A stretch of DNA of 64,000 nucleotides from Paratinospora sagittata (taxonomy: Eukaryota; Streptophyta; Magnoliopsida; Ranunculales; Menispermaceae): assembly GCA_035771175.1 (NCBI GenBank), contig CM069608.1, positions 13,358,019 to 13,422,018 of the forward strand, given 5' to 3'. This document shows, in pieces, positions 1 through 11,787 of this stretch. Made by a program: the position numbers and the translations under genes. Position 1 is the first letter of the stretch. The number at the start of each line of letters is the position of its first letter. The notes beneath the pieces are model-generated. The model made no database searches. It was not told the origin of the DNA and was given only the letters and a program-made list of their open reading frames with translations.

Positions 1-92
1 CACATGATGGACAACTATGCTCTCACATGATTCATGTGAGATACGTATACATACGTATTTATACAACTTGGATACATGTACCACATGAATAC
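1..92 (-). mobile_element. copia-type LTR, right-hand piece, cut by the window edge
   Basis: This stretch matches 4612-4704 closely in the same orientation, so it is part of the same copia LTR family as the LTR at 4381-4804. It stops exactly where a second LTR begins at 93. The five bases before that point (88-92, AATAC) reappear as the complement GTATT at 3869-3873, next to the missing beginning of this LTR. I read it as the outer part of the 3' LTR of a minus-strand copia element; the rest lies left of the window. Confidence 0.7.
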
Positions 93-1539
93 TGTAGCAC
101 CCCGATTTTCAAAACTAAATTTTTTTTTTTGTAAGATAATGAATATTTTATTTTTATATAAAGTATCACTGAAAATCGAGATGTTACTTGTATCTATCTA
201 TCTTAACCAATAACCATTTTATAAATAATGAGATTTGCAAAACTATGAGTTTATATTCTTTCATCCAACTTGTTGGTTAAGATAAACGAATACTTTTAAT
301 TCTTCATACAATTGTTATCTTCATACGATGATACTTGCCCTTGTCCATTCATTATGGACACAACATTAAAATACAATCATCAAATAGAATTAATGAATTC
401 TATTCCAAGGCATTCACACGTGAATTAAATCACAGGGTCTTTACTGACCGTAATAATATTCATTGAATTTCAATTATCAATACAATTCGTTTGAATAATA
501 AACCTTTAAAAATTAAATGAAAATATTCAGTCCCATAATACTAATTAATTAACCCACCCCTACTACTCTGCACTATGTCACGAACTCGCAATTTTATTCT
601 CCTAAGCACCTGCATATAAAAAATAGGGGTGAGCTTGAAAGCCCAGTAGGTCATCTAAACAATTCACAATATTTTATTGTGATACATACACAAGAACATT
701 ACAAACAAGTTTCACACATTAATCGTTGCAACATTAGATTGTTTGAGTCGATAATTTCATCACGTTCCAAATCACGTACCGTTAGAAAAATCAAACTCAG
801 GGTGCACAGCCCAAGAAAAATTGGAACATTGGCGATATTCCTTCGAATAACTGCCCCATATGTGTGATTCTTATCTTAATCGTGTTCTTTAGTGATGTCA
901 CGCCATACGTACGGTATAAGCACGATATTAAGTGCATTCATAAAACATATTCAACTCCACTACACATGGTATCATGTTACAAAGTCAATTATAATAGTGT
1001 TCACGCATTCACTATGTCAATATTCCAAATCATACATTTCATTATCAGGCATTATAATTTTTAAATGAATTCAACTACCACATGAATTTCATGCATCCAA
1101 TTATCATTTGATCAGAATAAAAATCATGTTAACACACATATCATCATGGTTAAACAATCATAACATTGCATACATATAATCATGTACAATAGGCATGCAT
1201 AAGCAATCTAATAATACTATGGACCTAATTAATTTAACATTCCTATCTATATATCAAATAAAATATTATGAAGGCCTAGAATCATTCCCACCTGAATCGC
1301 TAAATTCCAAATTACTTAAATTCCTCGTCACGCGTGGTAATCAACCTGTATACGTATATTACATTTGTTAATATAATTACTCGATTATGAGTGTAGAGAT
1401 ATATTCATATACATATATATATATATATAGTGGTTGGATGTTTAAACTAAGTATATATATATATATAATAACATATTATAGTGCCTTGTGATATGATATA
1501 ATAATGTGTATGGTATAACATGATATAATACAATATGTG

Positions 1540-2110
1540 ATATATATATAAGTATATTGTATAACATTTTGGTTGCTAAAAAAAAATAATAACATTTGAG
1601 TTGCAATGTTTAAAAAATAATAACACTTGGTTAAAAAAAATGTATGATACATATAAATATATTATATAACATCTTGATTGCTAAAAAAAATAATAACACT
1701 TGAGTTGTAATGTTTTAAAAAAATTAATAACACTTGGTAAAAAAAATATGTATGATACATATAAATATATTATATAATATCTTGCAATGGTTAAAAAAAT
1801 AATAATAATAATAACGTATTGTATGTATGATATATATATAAATATATTATATAACATTTTGGTTGCTTAAAAAAATTAATAATACTTGAATTGCAATGTT
1901 TTAAAAAAAAATTAATGTATTGTATGTATGATATATATATAAATATATTGTATAACATTTTGGTTGCTAAAAAAAATTAATAATACTTGAATTGCAATGT
2001 TTTAAAAATAATAATAATAATAATGTATTGTATGTATGATATATATATATATATAAATTATACAACATTTTGGTTGCTTTAAAAAAATAATAAAAATAAT
2101 AAAATACACT
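1540..2110. repeat. AT-rich tandem repeat inside the LTR, unit about 80-113 bp
   Basis: The phrase AACATTTTGGTTGC or a close variant recurs near 1563, 1670, 1775, 1851, 1955 and 2068. Each copy is followed by an A-run, TAATAA, CACTTG or TACTTGAATTGCAATG, and a TATGATATATATATAAATATAT stretch of varying length. That gives five to six copies of a degenerate minisatellite. Confidence 0.8.
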
Positions 2111-2285
2111 TATATGTGTGATATTGTATATATATATTATATAGCATGTTAGTTGTTTTAAAAGAAAAGAAAAGAAAAAGAAAAAGAAAATCAAAATCAA
2201 AATCAAAATCAAAGGACTTGCATGGGCGGAAGGAAGAAAAAAAAAACAGGGGAGAGAGAGAAAAAGGAAAGAGAAGAGAATGGGG

Positions 2286-2322
2286 AGAAGAAGAAGAAGA
2301 AGAAGAAGAAGAAGAAGAAGAG
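2286..2322. repeat. GAA microsatellite
   Basis: An uninterrupted run of about twelve GAA triplets lies in the purine-rich end of the LTR. The related copy at 6798-9652 has the complementary CTT run near 7801-7822, so the triplet tract is a family feature that varies in length. Confidence 0.9.
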
Positions 2323-2717
2323 AATGAGGGCGAGATGCAGAGGGCAGAGACCGAGAGATCGAGAGATCGGGAGCGAGAGATTGAGAGTGGCGATGCAGAT
2401 AAGAGAAGAAAGAGAGAGCGGCGACGAGTGCAGTGGCGGAGAAGAGAAGAGGAAGGGCGGCGACGACGAGATCCGAGGCGGAGAGAGCGGCGGCGACGGT
2501 GTGCGCTGGAAGAAAGGAAGAGAGAAGAGAAGAGGGTTTCGAGAGGCTTGTGCGTTGTTTCAAGAGGGCGAGGCTGTGCGATTTTGTTTAAAGAGAGCGA
2601 GATGCGAAGGGTTTTCGGCGAGATCTCGGCGAGGTTTCAGGCGACATGTTGGCGAGATCTCGGCGAGGTTTCAGGCGACATGTCGGCGAGATTTTCGGAT
2701 CATGTTTGGGTATTACA

Positions 2718-3400
2718 GTCCTCGAACGTGTTCTGGTTAGCATTGTGTGGTTTGATGATTTTACTGTTTTTTTGTTCTTGTCGGTACTGAGAACCAGCCG
2801 ACGCCAAGACCAGAGATGGCTCAGGTAAGACCTCGTCGTAAATTCTCGTTTAGTTTCTTTGGTGTTTATGGATATTTCTTTTGATCGGTGAAGACGAGTT
2901 TTGATCGGACAAAATTGTTTGCTAGATTTCGATTTAGAGGTTATAGCTATATGAATATGTTAGTTGATTCAAAAGGCGGTATGAATTTGTTAGTTGTAAT
3001 TTGGACTGTGGGTGGAATTCCTTCTTCCTCTTACTTTGAGGAAGCTTGCTTGTACTTCTGTTCTTTCTTCTTCTATTAAAATACGGATGAGACATGAAAT
3101 CAGGTGGACAGTCAATGTAAGGGGAAAAAGGATTATTTAATGAGATGAAATTTTCTGCTGTTTTGGAAATAAATATAGTTGTAGGTGGCTTGAGGGAGGA
3201 ACTAGTTTGCATAGGTGATCATTGGAAGTGAGTGCACTTTTGATAGTGCTGGTTAGTCTTGTATCATCTTAGAACCATTATGGCTGTTGGTTTGAGATAA
3301 GGGCTTCCTGTAATGGAAATGTCTATCTTGAAATGAAGATCTCTGGTTTGGGTCCTACTCCCTTCTTTGGAGATGCTTGGAACCAGATTTTATTACAGAA
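2718..3400 (+). other. Unassigned stretch with a first-exon-like start
   Basis: No retroelement protein is recognisable here and no primer-binding site follows the LTR end at 2717. At 2816 an ATG in good context gives ATG GCT CAG and is followed at once by a strong splice-donor sequence, GTAAGA (2825). The downstream sequence is T-rich and intron-like. This looks like the 5' UTR, three-codon first exon and start of an intron of a gene or gene fragment. No matching second exon was found before copia sequence starts near 3400, so it may be a captured or broken fragment. It could also be part of the internal region of the LTR element. Confidence 0.3.
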
Positions 3401-3770
3401 TACTGACAAATAAGATCGAAGACTTATTTATCAAAAGTTTGCCAATTACAAAGAAGATTATATACAATATTGAGATGCATCAACTCAAAGATATTCCAGG
3501 CAGAGAAACAAAATTGAATTCCTCCATGTCATCTTGAGGGAGAGAATTAAAAAGAGGTTATTGTTTAGTGCACTGTACTCTTTTTCCATTCGCTATGATT
3601 TTGTCTCATTGGGTTTTCCTAGCAAGGTTTTTAACGAGGCAGTCCTAACAATATAAGACTCCAATAGAATATTGCACTCTTTTTCCTTCACTAGACTTTT
3701 TCCTATTGAGTTTTCTCTAGTAAGGTTTTAACGAGGCATATTCTACAATGATGGATATTCAAAGGGGGAG
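3400..3770 (+). pseudogene. copia pol tail, 3' UTR and polypurine tract (inverted piece)
   Basis: Around 3405-3510 a frame reads like the last residues of a copia RNase H region (KSLPITK, then YNIEMHQLKD). It is followed by the usual copia 3' UTR: two degenerate copies of a CACT...CTCTTTTTCC / AGTAAGGTTTTAACGAGGCA block at about 3577-3640 and 3670-3740. A polypurine tract AAAGGGGGAG lies at 3761-3770, directly before an LTR start. The orientation is opposite to the 5' LTR at 4381-4804, which the inversion described in the findings would explain. Confidence 0.7.
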
Positions 3771-3873
3771 TGTTGTAAATATGTTGAATATCCAAATAGT
3801 AATTACATGTACTATGCACATCTCAAGCAGTATGATATCCAAGTGGTATATGTATCAAAATAGTATATGTATT
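3771..3873 (+). mobile_element. copia LTR, first 103 bp
   Basis: It starts TGTTGTAAATATGTTGAATA directly after the polypurine tract and matches the reverse complement of about 4705-4804. It is cut after GTATT (3869-3873), where sequence from another element (TGTAATACCC, 3874) begins. The missing rest of this LTR resumes, inverted, at 92 down to 1. Confidence 0.8.
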
Positions 3874-3928
3874 TGTAATACCCAGAAAAAAAAAAAGGTG
3901 ATTTCAAACATGACCCGGAAATTAAAAT
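3874..3928 (-). mobile_element. 3' end of a TGTAACACCC-class LTR
   Basis: Read on the minus strand this ends in GGGTATTACA. The plus-strand text (TGTAATACCC, A-run, TTTCAAACATGACCCGGAAAT) closely matches the outer end of the LTR at 6798. Similarity stops near 3928. It is interpreted as the far end of the element that begins at 93. Confidence 0.65.
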
Positions 3929-4380
3929 TAAAATTCACTACACCATGACAAATTCACAAATATGTAGTCTCGTGAACAAAACTCATGTGATTTCACATAG
4001 AAATTTATAATGATGTTAGAGTATATAAATTATATGTTACGTTATATGTTAGAGAAATAAATAAATAAATGAAATTATAACATAACTTCTGGTTATAAAA
4101 AATATAGCTTTTGACTAGAAAATTATTTCTTAATATATAGCTTTAAGGTATAAATTCTTCTACATAACTTCGGGTTACGTAAACAAAATATCAATATAAC
4201 TTTATGCTATATAAATTTCTCTACATAGCTTTAGGTTATGGAATCAAAATCAAAATCAAAACTTCAATGTAACTGAAAATATATTAAATAAATGAACATG
4301 GTAAAAATTCATGAAATTTTACCTCAATATACCTTTTATGATTAAACTCCTTGATTGAGAGAGCCTTCGTGCTGATAACG
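3929..4380 (-). other. copia 5' leader with primer-binding region
   Basis: On the minus strand, immediately inside the LTR end at 4381, the sequence reads CGTTATCAGCACGAAGGCTC. It lies where a primer-binding site should be and resembles the TTATCAGCACGA type found in some copia lineages rather than the more usual TGGTATCAGAGC. The remaining leader is AT-rich with short repeats (CATAACTTC.GGTTA variants near 4080, 4165 and 4225). No gag frame follows, so most of the coding region has been lost. Confidence 0.55.
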
Positions 4381-4804
4381 TGTTGTAAACTGAATCAAAA
4401 TAATCAAAGAATGCTCAAAGAAAAATGTTAGATTTCATTCTCCATTTTCTATCATTTCTCCAACATCTTACAACTCATTTCTTCATTTTTTTTCTCCATT
4501 TCTCTTTCTCTTCTCATTTTCTCTACAACTTCTCTTCATGATCTCTCTCAGATTTATAGGGAGAGATTTACATCAAAAGATTACCAACTCACATGACAGG
4601 TAATTATGCTCTCACATGATGGGTAACTACGCTCTCACATGATTCATGTGGAATACGTATACATAGGTATTTATACAACTTAAATATATGTACCACTTGA
4701 ATACATATACTATTTGGATATATATACTACTTGAATATCATATTGCTTGATATATGTGTATATTACATGTAATTACAATTTGGATATTCAACATATTTAC
4801 AACA
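4381..4804 (-). mobile_element. copia 5' LTR (424 bp)
   Basis: The stretch is TGTTGTAAAC...TTACAACA on the plus strand, so it has TG...CA ends in both readings. A TATA box (TATAAAT on the minus strand, about 4553-4559) lies upstream of a CT/GA-rich transcribed part. Its first 100 bp (minus sense) match 3771-3873 and the next part matches 1-92. It is the only complete LTR of this copia element in the window. Confidence 0.8.
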
Positions 4805-5026
4805 CAAACAATGAACTATGCAACATTAACTTAAAAAGTTAACTATGATATTATAGAATTAATGCACAATATTGTTTTTATTATAATAGTATACCAAGCC
4901 TAACAGTATGGTTCATATATAAGAAAGGAAATAAATAAGCAGAATATTGTTTTTTTCTTCTAAAAGCCTTCACCAAATATTTACATTAGAAATAAATTTG
5001 TACAAAAACTGCTAAAGCTTATAAAC
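4805..5026. other. Short AT-rich spacer
   Basis: AT-rich sequence lies between the copia LTR and the 3' end of the membrane-protein pseudogene. It probably includes the 3' UTR of that gene. No motif stands out. Confidence 0.5.
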
Positions 5027-6797
5027 CTATTCAACCTGAATGACCTCATCTTTGTTAGAATGGGCAATGGGAGCAGTAGTTGCACCAGCAGCATCATCAG
5101 GAATTTTAGGTTGCTCATTGCTCTTGTCAATTTCTTTTAGACCTCCATCATCTGCTATCAAGTGAGTGATGTTGGTTTCAATCGGATATGACCACCGAAC
5201 AATAGCCTCTAATGATTTACTTTGAGGGAGAACTTTCAAGGTAAATCTTATTGCATCTTCATGATTTTCAGGACTACTCTCAATGATTTCTTTGAAAATG
5301 GCATTTGGCAGTTGAACAAGAAATTTATTCAACATATCAACAAAGAGTTGTTCCATGAAACCATACAATTCTTTAATTGAAGCAAAGTTCTGATTTATGA
5401 TTTCTTCATTGATGAAGTCTGTAATGATGCTCAATTCAGATTTCACGAGATCATCGCGGGGTAGTTTTCCTTTTAATCTTATAAAGAAGTAAGTTGCTTC
5501 ACGTACCTTGGATTCACATTTCAACATTGCTCCATCTGTAATTTCATCTGCAGGGAAGAGACTTGCCAAATCCTTACCTCTAAAAGCGGCTTTCGCAAAC
5601 TTAGATGCCTTCATATTCTTGTAGATCTTCTTGTCAACAAACTGAATCACTTCAAATACTTCATTTAAGACCTTAGTTAATATTAATGACTCAAGTATAT
5701 GGTACAGAGACTGAAGCAATTCTCGCAAGAATGACCACTGAAAGTGAAGATACTTCATGTGCTTTACCCGGGTCATCTGGATCTTTCAATTTCTTAGTAA
5801 GAGAATCTTGAGATGGAGGAATTCTTGATAAAAGTTTCAAGAGATGATCATACTTATTTACCTGTTGCATCCATTTCTTCATATCTTTATCAGCTTTTCT
5901 TCGTGTCCAATCATCCCACTTTTCAACATTTTTATCACCTTTAAATTCTGGTAATATATCTTTCTTATTGTTATTATCCCCATGTTTACGTTTGTACAAA
6001 ATACAACAGCAACAGAAACACGATTAAAAATGAAAAAGTAACAACCAGCTCAAGGACGGAAAGAACAATTGATACAAAATACAAAAGCGTTCTGGTTAGA
6101 CATCCCCTCCAACTCGTGTGTATTATTGGATTTTTCCTTGTTGCATTACGTACATCATTTAATGCCCGTATCATTCCTAAACTGTAAATTTTCATGAGGT
6201 AGGCTAAAGTGAACCATCTGAAGCTGGTACCAAAACAGCCTATCAAGATTGTGGCTAATTGAGTCGCAACGATGATCACTACCGACCATTTATAATCAGA
6301 TACTACATTGGACAACTTCAACTCCATAAAAATGTTAGACCGAAATGTAGCTTGTATTACAACAACTGAAGAAAGCACGCAAATAAAGTTCACAGGTATG
6401 TTATCTGGATTTCTACACAATTCAAGCTGAGGATTTGAAGCGTAAGCGCGTAGAAAACATAACTTGAGTCTTTTGAGCATGCTTCCCTCCCCCTTTGTGA
6501 ATATGTCTTTATTTTTATCGAGTGAAAACTTTCTATAGAAAATAATATCATAAGTCAAACACATTAATGCCACCAACAACATGAACATGCAACACAAGAT
6601 TATGATATGCTCTGTCTTGAATAAGATGATTATACCGGTACGCATTTGAATGCAAATATTGACAATAACTGTTATTATCAATATGCTCAATGAAAGCATG
6701 TTTTTCCAACCCTCCGAGTCTCCGTTAATGCCAAGAGAAGGCGTGAGAAAACACACGCAAGTGCATAACATGGCTGTGCTAGTAAGCTTAGATAGTT
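5027..6797 (-). pseudogene. Plant multi-pass membrane protein gene, 3' part, frameshifted
   Basis: Three minus-strand frames follow one another. At 6797-5986 there are at least four hydrophobic segments (for example LSILIITVIVNICIQ and VVTFSFLIVFLLLLYF). At about 5999-5691 there is a charged stretch (KWDDWTRRKADKDMKKW) ending in LSVVILARIASVSVP. At about 5695-5027 there is a soluble helical part (LTKVLNEVFEVIQFVDKK) ending VIQVE before a stop. The order and phrases recall a plant-specific family of uncharacterised proteins with N-terminal membrane spans and a C-terminal soluble domain. Joining the frames needs single-base shifts near 5990 and 5695. With the insertion at 6798 this makes the copy a pseudogene. 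Function is unknown. Sequencing errors could mimic the shifts but not the insertion. Confidence 0.75.
6793..6797. repeat. Target-site duplication TAGTT, left copy
   Basis: TAGTT directly precedes the element end TGTAATACC (6798) and is repeated exactly at 11788-11792 after the other end (GTGTTACA). Confidence 0.9.
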
Positions 6798-9652
6798 TGT
6801 AATACCAAGAAAAAAAAAAAAAAAAAAGATTTCAAACATAATCCTGAAATCACGCCGGAAATCTCGCCGACATCTTGCCTGGAATCTCGCCGAGATCTCG
6901 CGGAAATCTCGCCGACATCTTGGCTAAAATCTCACTCTCGCTATCTCTAAACCCAAATGCACAAGCCTCTTTCTTTCGAAACCCTCTCTCTTCTCTCTTC
7001 CTTTCTTCGCCAGCGCACATCGCCGCTCATCATCGCCTCTGCTGCAATCCCCCTGAAAAAAAAAAAAAAAAAAAAAAGGGCCTGAAATTTCTCACCTTCT
7101 TCGCCGCCTCCGACGGCATCGCATTGCTATCTTGCAATCTCACTCGCCCTGCAAAATCGCCTCTCTTTCAAAACCAAATCGCGTCAATCTCGCTGCAATC
7201 TCGCACTACAAAAAAAAAATCACCTCTCTCGTTCAAAACCCAATCACGCCTCTTTCGTTGAAATCTCGCCTCATACCCAATCACGCCTCTTTCGCTGAAA
7301 TCTCGCCTCTACAGCTACAATATCGCTGCAATCCCGCCCTCTACAGCTACAATTTCGCTGAGATCTCGCTCTACAACTCAATCCCTGAGACCTAATCGTC
7401 TCGAAACAAATCGCACAAAACCAAAACCCAACCCTCTCTTTCAAAACCCAAATCGCGCCTCGCCTGAGCCTCAAAACTCAATTGCACAAACCCCCTCTCT
7501 TTCTCGAAACCCTCGCTTCTCTCTTCTTTCTCGAAACCCTCGCTTCTCTCTTCTTTCTCCGCTCTCTTATCTGTCTCTCTTCTCTCACGAACCGGCGACT
7601 GAAGCCGCGAGCAAGAATCCGCAGCAGTAACCACGGTGAGCAACTTCTCCTCTTCCTTTCTTTTTCTCTTTTCTCTTTCTTTCTTCCACTCCGGCAGTTC
7701 CGCCTCTACTTCCACAGCCACCGGCGCCACCACCACCGCTAGTAACGTCGCTTTGAGCTCCGCCATCTCCCTCTGCTCCCTGATCTCGCCGCCCTCACTC
7801 TCTTCTTCTTCTTCTTCTTCTCCTTTCCCTCATCCCCTTTTCTTTCCCATTTTTTCTCTCTCTCCCATGTTTTCTTCCTTCGGCCATTCAATCTACAACT
7901 CAAGTGTTACTTATTATTTTATTTTATTTTTATTTTTTTTCTTCTTTTCTTTTAAGCAACCAAGATGTTATATAATATATTTATACATATCATACATACA
8001 ATACCACATATAATATATTAGATTATAGTATATCATATTTTACGTTTTTACTATCTAGATCATCATATTATATGTATAATATTAGCTAAGTTATATTATG
8101 GTATAATATTAACTAAGTTATCATCATATTATATGATGATATGGTATAATATTAGCTAAGTTACCATAATATTAGCTAATATTATGGTATAATATTAGCT
8201 AAGTTATCATCATATTATATGTATATCAGGTGGAAGTTTATTAGCTAAGTTATATTATATGTATAATGTGACCACCACCATACAACATAGACATGTATGC
8301 ACATTATATTAATATAATATAATACAAAACAAGTGATTAACGTGTGATTTATGCGTGGATAGGTTGATAACGCCCAACGTCGAGAAATCTCAACACTTTT
8401 GGAATTTAGCGATTCAGGTGGGGATGATTCTAGGCCTTCATAATATTTTATTTTGATATATAGATAGGAATGTTAAATTGATTAGGTCTATAACATCATT
8501 AAATTGCTCATGCAGGCCTATTGTACATGATTTTATTTATACCATGTTGTGATTGATAGCCATGATAATATGTGTGTCAACATGACTTCTTGTTTTGATT
8601 AGATGATAATTGGATGCATGCAATTCATGTGATATTTGAGACTCATTTATAAATTATAATACCTGATAATGAAACGTATGACTTGGAATATTGGTATAGT
8701 AAGGTTCATGTGTTAACACTATTATATTGGGCATTGTGACATGATCTATGTGTAGTGGAATTTGAATATGGTTTGTGAATACAATTAATAGCATGATTAG
8801 GTTGTATTTATGGTGTGACATCACTAAAGAACATAATTAAGATAAGAATCACACATATGGGGCAGTTATTCTAAGGAATATCGCCATTGATTATTGTGGG
8901 GCAGTTATTCTAAGGAATATCGCCAATATTTATTATGGGGCAGTTATTCATGAGGAATATCGCCAACGAAGTTCTAATTTTTGGGTAGTGTCACCCTGTG
9001 TTTGATTTATTAAAGGTACGTGATTTAGAACGTGGTAAAATTCTCGACTCAAACAATCTAATGTTGCAACGATTAATGTGTGAAACTTGTTTGTAACGTT
9101 CTTGTGTATGTATCATAATAAAATGTTGTGAATTGTTTAGATGACCCACTAGGCTTTCAAGCTTACCCCTATTTTTCACATGCAGGTACTTAAAAAATAA
9201 AGTAGTAAGTTGTGACGTGGTTCAGTGATAGGGATAGGATGGGAATATGGACAATATTTTAATTAGTGAATGAGTTAATTACTTGTTTAATTTCGTGAAC
9301 TTTTATTTAGTAAGGGTTGTATTGACATTAGAAATTTTGATAAAATCTTTTTATGATTATTGAAGGGATCATGATTTACTTCGAATATATGTGCTTTGGA
9401 CTTGAATTCATTAATTCTATTTAATGAATGTATTTAAAATATTGTGTCCATAGTGGATGGACAAGGGAAAGTACCATCATAATTCACTATAAAAATTTGT
9501 ATAGTGGAATTATGTGGTCTTTGGTATGAAGAAAAAAAGGGTATTCGTTTATCTTGACCAGTAAGGGTATTCGATTTTCAGTGATATTGTTATATAAAAT
9601 TAAAATATTCATTATTTTACAAAAAAATTAAGTTTTGAAAATCGGGGTGTTA
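6798..9652 (-). repeat. 3' LTR of the inserted element, full length
   Basis: The first 1.1 kb (plus coordinates 6840-7900) is CT-rich with repeated ATCTCGCCGA and ATCTCGCC phrases. It then turns AT-rich with short repeats (TAATATTAGCTAAGTTA, 8085-8260). Three copies of GGGGCAGTTATTC followed by AGGAATATCGCCA lie at about 8859-8966. A strongly conserved block (GACCCACTAGGCTTTCAAGC) lies near 9142. The end (GAAAATCGGGGTGTTA, 9652) has lost its last CA. The long open frames in the CT-rich part are low-complexity and are not called as genes. Confidence 0.75.
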
Positions 9653-11787
9653 GATCTGCTCTCTCGCTCTTGCAGGTCTCTCTCTCTTCTCCGCCACTGA
9701 TCTCATCTCGTCGCCGCCCTCTCTCTCCCTTCTCATCTTGCCGCTGCAACTCCGCCACTGATCTCATCTCGCCACCACCCTCTCTCTCTCTTCTCCGCCA
9801 CTGATCTCATCTCGCCACCGCCCTCTCTCTCTCTCTTCTCCACCACAGATCTCGCCGTCCTTTCTCTCTCTCTTCTCCGCCATCTGCGATTTTCCCCTGC
9901 CCTCGCCTCGCCTCGCCTCCGATCTCTCGCCTCTGATCTCTCTCCTCCAATCTCTCGCTCTCTCGCCCTCGCTCTGAATCTCTCTCTCTCTCTAAAACCA
10001 GTCGCACTCTCTCTTCTCTCCACCACCACCATCAACGCCCATTTTCTCTCTCCCTCCCCTATTTTGTTTTTTTTTTTAACCAAGTGTTATTATTTTTTTT
10101 AACATTACAACTCAAGTGTTATTATTTTTTTTAGCAACCAAGATGTTATAATATATATATATCATGCATACAATACCACTTATAATATATTAGATTATGG
10201 TATATCATATTATATTACCCATCTAGCACCCAATATCATATTATACTACCCCATCTTAGCACTCAATATCATATTATATTACATATATATTATGCATTCT
10301 ATAATGAACTCACGGCATCTCATATTTAACATTAGATGATATGTATTATACTATCTCATTATATACATACTTAGTTTAAACATTCCACCACTATATATAT
10401 GTATATATCTCTACACTCATAATCGAGTAATTATATTAACAAACGTAATATACGTGTACAGGTTGATTACTACGCGTGACGAAGAATTTAAGTGACTTGG
10501 AATTTAGCGATTCAGGTGGGGATGATTCTAGGCCTTCATAATATTTTATTTTGATATATAGATAGGAATGTTAAATTAATTAGGTCTATAGTATTAAATT
10601 AATTAGGTCTATAGTATTATTAGATTACTTATGCATGCCTATTGTACATGATTATATATATACAATGTTATGATTGTTTAGCCATGATGATATGTGTGTC
10701 AACATAATTTTTATTCTGATCAAATGATAATTGGATGCATGAAATTCATGTGGTAGTTGAATTCATTTATAAATTATAATGTCTGATAATGAAATGTATG
10801 ACTTGGAATATTGGCATAGTAAAGTTCATGTGTGAATACTATTATAATTGACTTTGTGACATGATACCATGTGTAGTGGAGTTTGAATACGTTTTATGAA
10901 TGCACTTAATATCGTACTTATACCGTATGGATGTCGTGACATCACTAAAGAACACGATTAAGATAAGAATCACACATATGGGGCAGTTATTCTAAGGAAT
11001 ATCGCCAATGTTTATTATGGGCAGTTATTCATGATGATTATTGCCAACGAGTTCTAATTTTTGGGTTGTGCCACCCTGAGTTTGATTTTTCTAAAGGTAC
11101 GTGATTTTGAACGTGATGAAATTCTCGACTCAAACAATCTAATGTTGCAACGATTAATGTGTGAAACTTGTTTGTAATATTCTTGTGTATGTATCATAAT
11201 AAAATATTGTGAATTGTTTAGATGACCCACTGGGCTTTCAAGCTCACCCCTAGTTTTCATATGCAGGTGCTTAGGAGAATAAAACCGCGAGTTCGTGACA
11301 TAGTTCAAAGTAGTAGGGGTGGGTTAATTAATTAGTATTATGGTGATAGGACTGAATATTTTTATTTGATTTTTAAAGGTTTATTATTTGAACGAATTGT
11401 ATTGATAATCAAAATTCAATGAATATTATTATGGTTAGTAAAGACCATGTGATTTATTTCACGTGTGAATGTCTTGGAATAGAATTCATTAATTCTATTT
11501 GATGAATGTATTTAAATATTGTGTCCATAATGAATGGACAAGGGCAAGTACCCTCGTATGAAGATGAAGATCGTATGGAGAATTAAAGGTATTTGTTTAT
11601 CTTAACCAGTAAGTTGGTTGGAAGAATATAAATTCATAGTTTTGCAAATTTTATTATCTATATAATAGTTATGGGTTAAGATAGACGGATATATGTAACA
11701 TCTCGATTTTCAGTGATATTTTTATATAAAATTAAAATATGCATTATTTTACAAAAAAAATTAAGTTTTGAAAACTTAGGTGTTACA
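9653..11787 (-). repeat. 5' LTR of the inserted element, lacking its terminal part
   Basis: 10440-11787 follows the same order of landmarks as 8340-9652, with high similarity (GGATGATTCTAGGCCTTCAT, the GGGGCAGTTATTC unit, the GACCCACTGGGCTTTCAAGC block and the outer end). The CT-rich end is cut short at 9653 (GATCTGCTCTCTCGCTCTTG). Confidence 0.75.

Larger units (their letters stand above)
93..2717 (+). mobile_element. Large LTR of the TGTAACACCC class (probably Ty3/gypsy-type)
   Basis: The stretch runs from TGTAGCACCCCG to GGGTATTACA, the TG...CA form of an LTR, and is 2625 bp long. It matches, in inverse orientation, the two LTR copies at 6798-9652 and 9653-11787. Shared landmarks are the start block around 95-180, the block GGGGTGAGCTTGAAAGCCCA near 627, an AT-rich tandem-repeat zone (1540-2110) and a purine-rich end (2146-2700). 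It carries no credible coding sequence: the long open frames in the GA-rich end are composition artefacts. The gypsy assignment rests on the TGTAACACCC start and long LTR, which is inference; no gag or pol is visible. Confidence 0.7.
6798..11787 (-). mobile_element. LTR-LTR element without internal region, inserted in a gene
   Basis: The element reads TGTAATACC...GTGTTACA on the plus strand and is bounded by exact TAGTT duplications. In its own sense (minus) it runs from TGTAACACC to GGTATTACA. It consists of two LTR copies head to tail: a full one (9652 down to 6798, 2855 bp) and one lacking its terminal part (11787 down to about 9653, 2135 bp). Nothing that could be gag, pol, a primer-binding site or a polypurine tract lies between them. 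The junction falls in the CT-rich zone of the truncated LTR. An internal deletion by illegitimate recombination is the simplest account. Confidence 0.8.

Noticed and set aside
93..2717. A solo LTR flanked by its own target duplication
   Set aside because: The flanks AATAC (88-92) and GTCCT (2718-2722) do not match; the matching duplication is found inverted at 3869-3873.
2146..2790. Long open frames in purine-rich sequence (Lys/Arg/Glu-rich proteins), also on the opposite strand
   Set aside because: They follow the GA-rich composition of an LTR end, have no domain and are not kept in the related LTR copies.
6875..8013. Several overlapping open frames rich in Ser/Leu/Phe
   Set aside because: This is the CT-rich end of the LTR at 6798-9652; the frames are low-complexity translations without conservation.
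9733..10083. Arg/Glu-rich minus-strand open frames
   Set aside because: Same cause: CT-rich LTR sequence read on the other strand.
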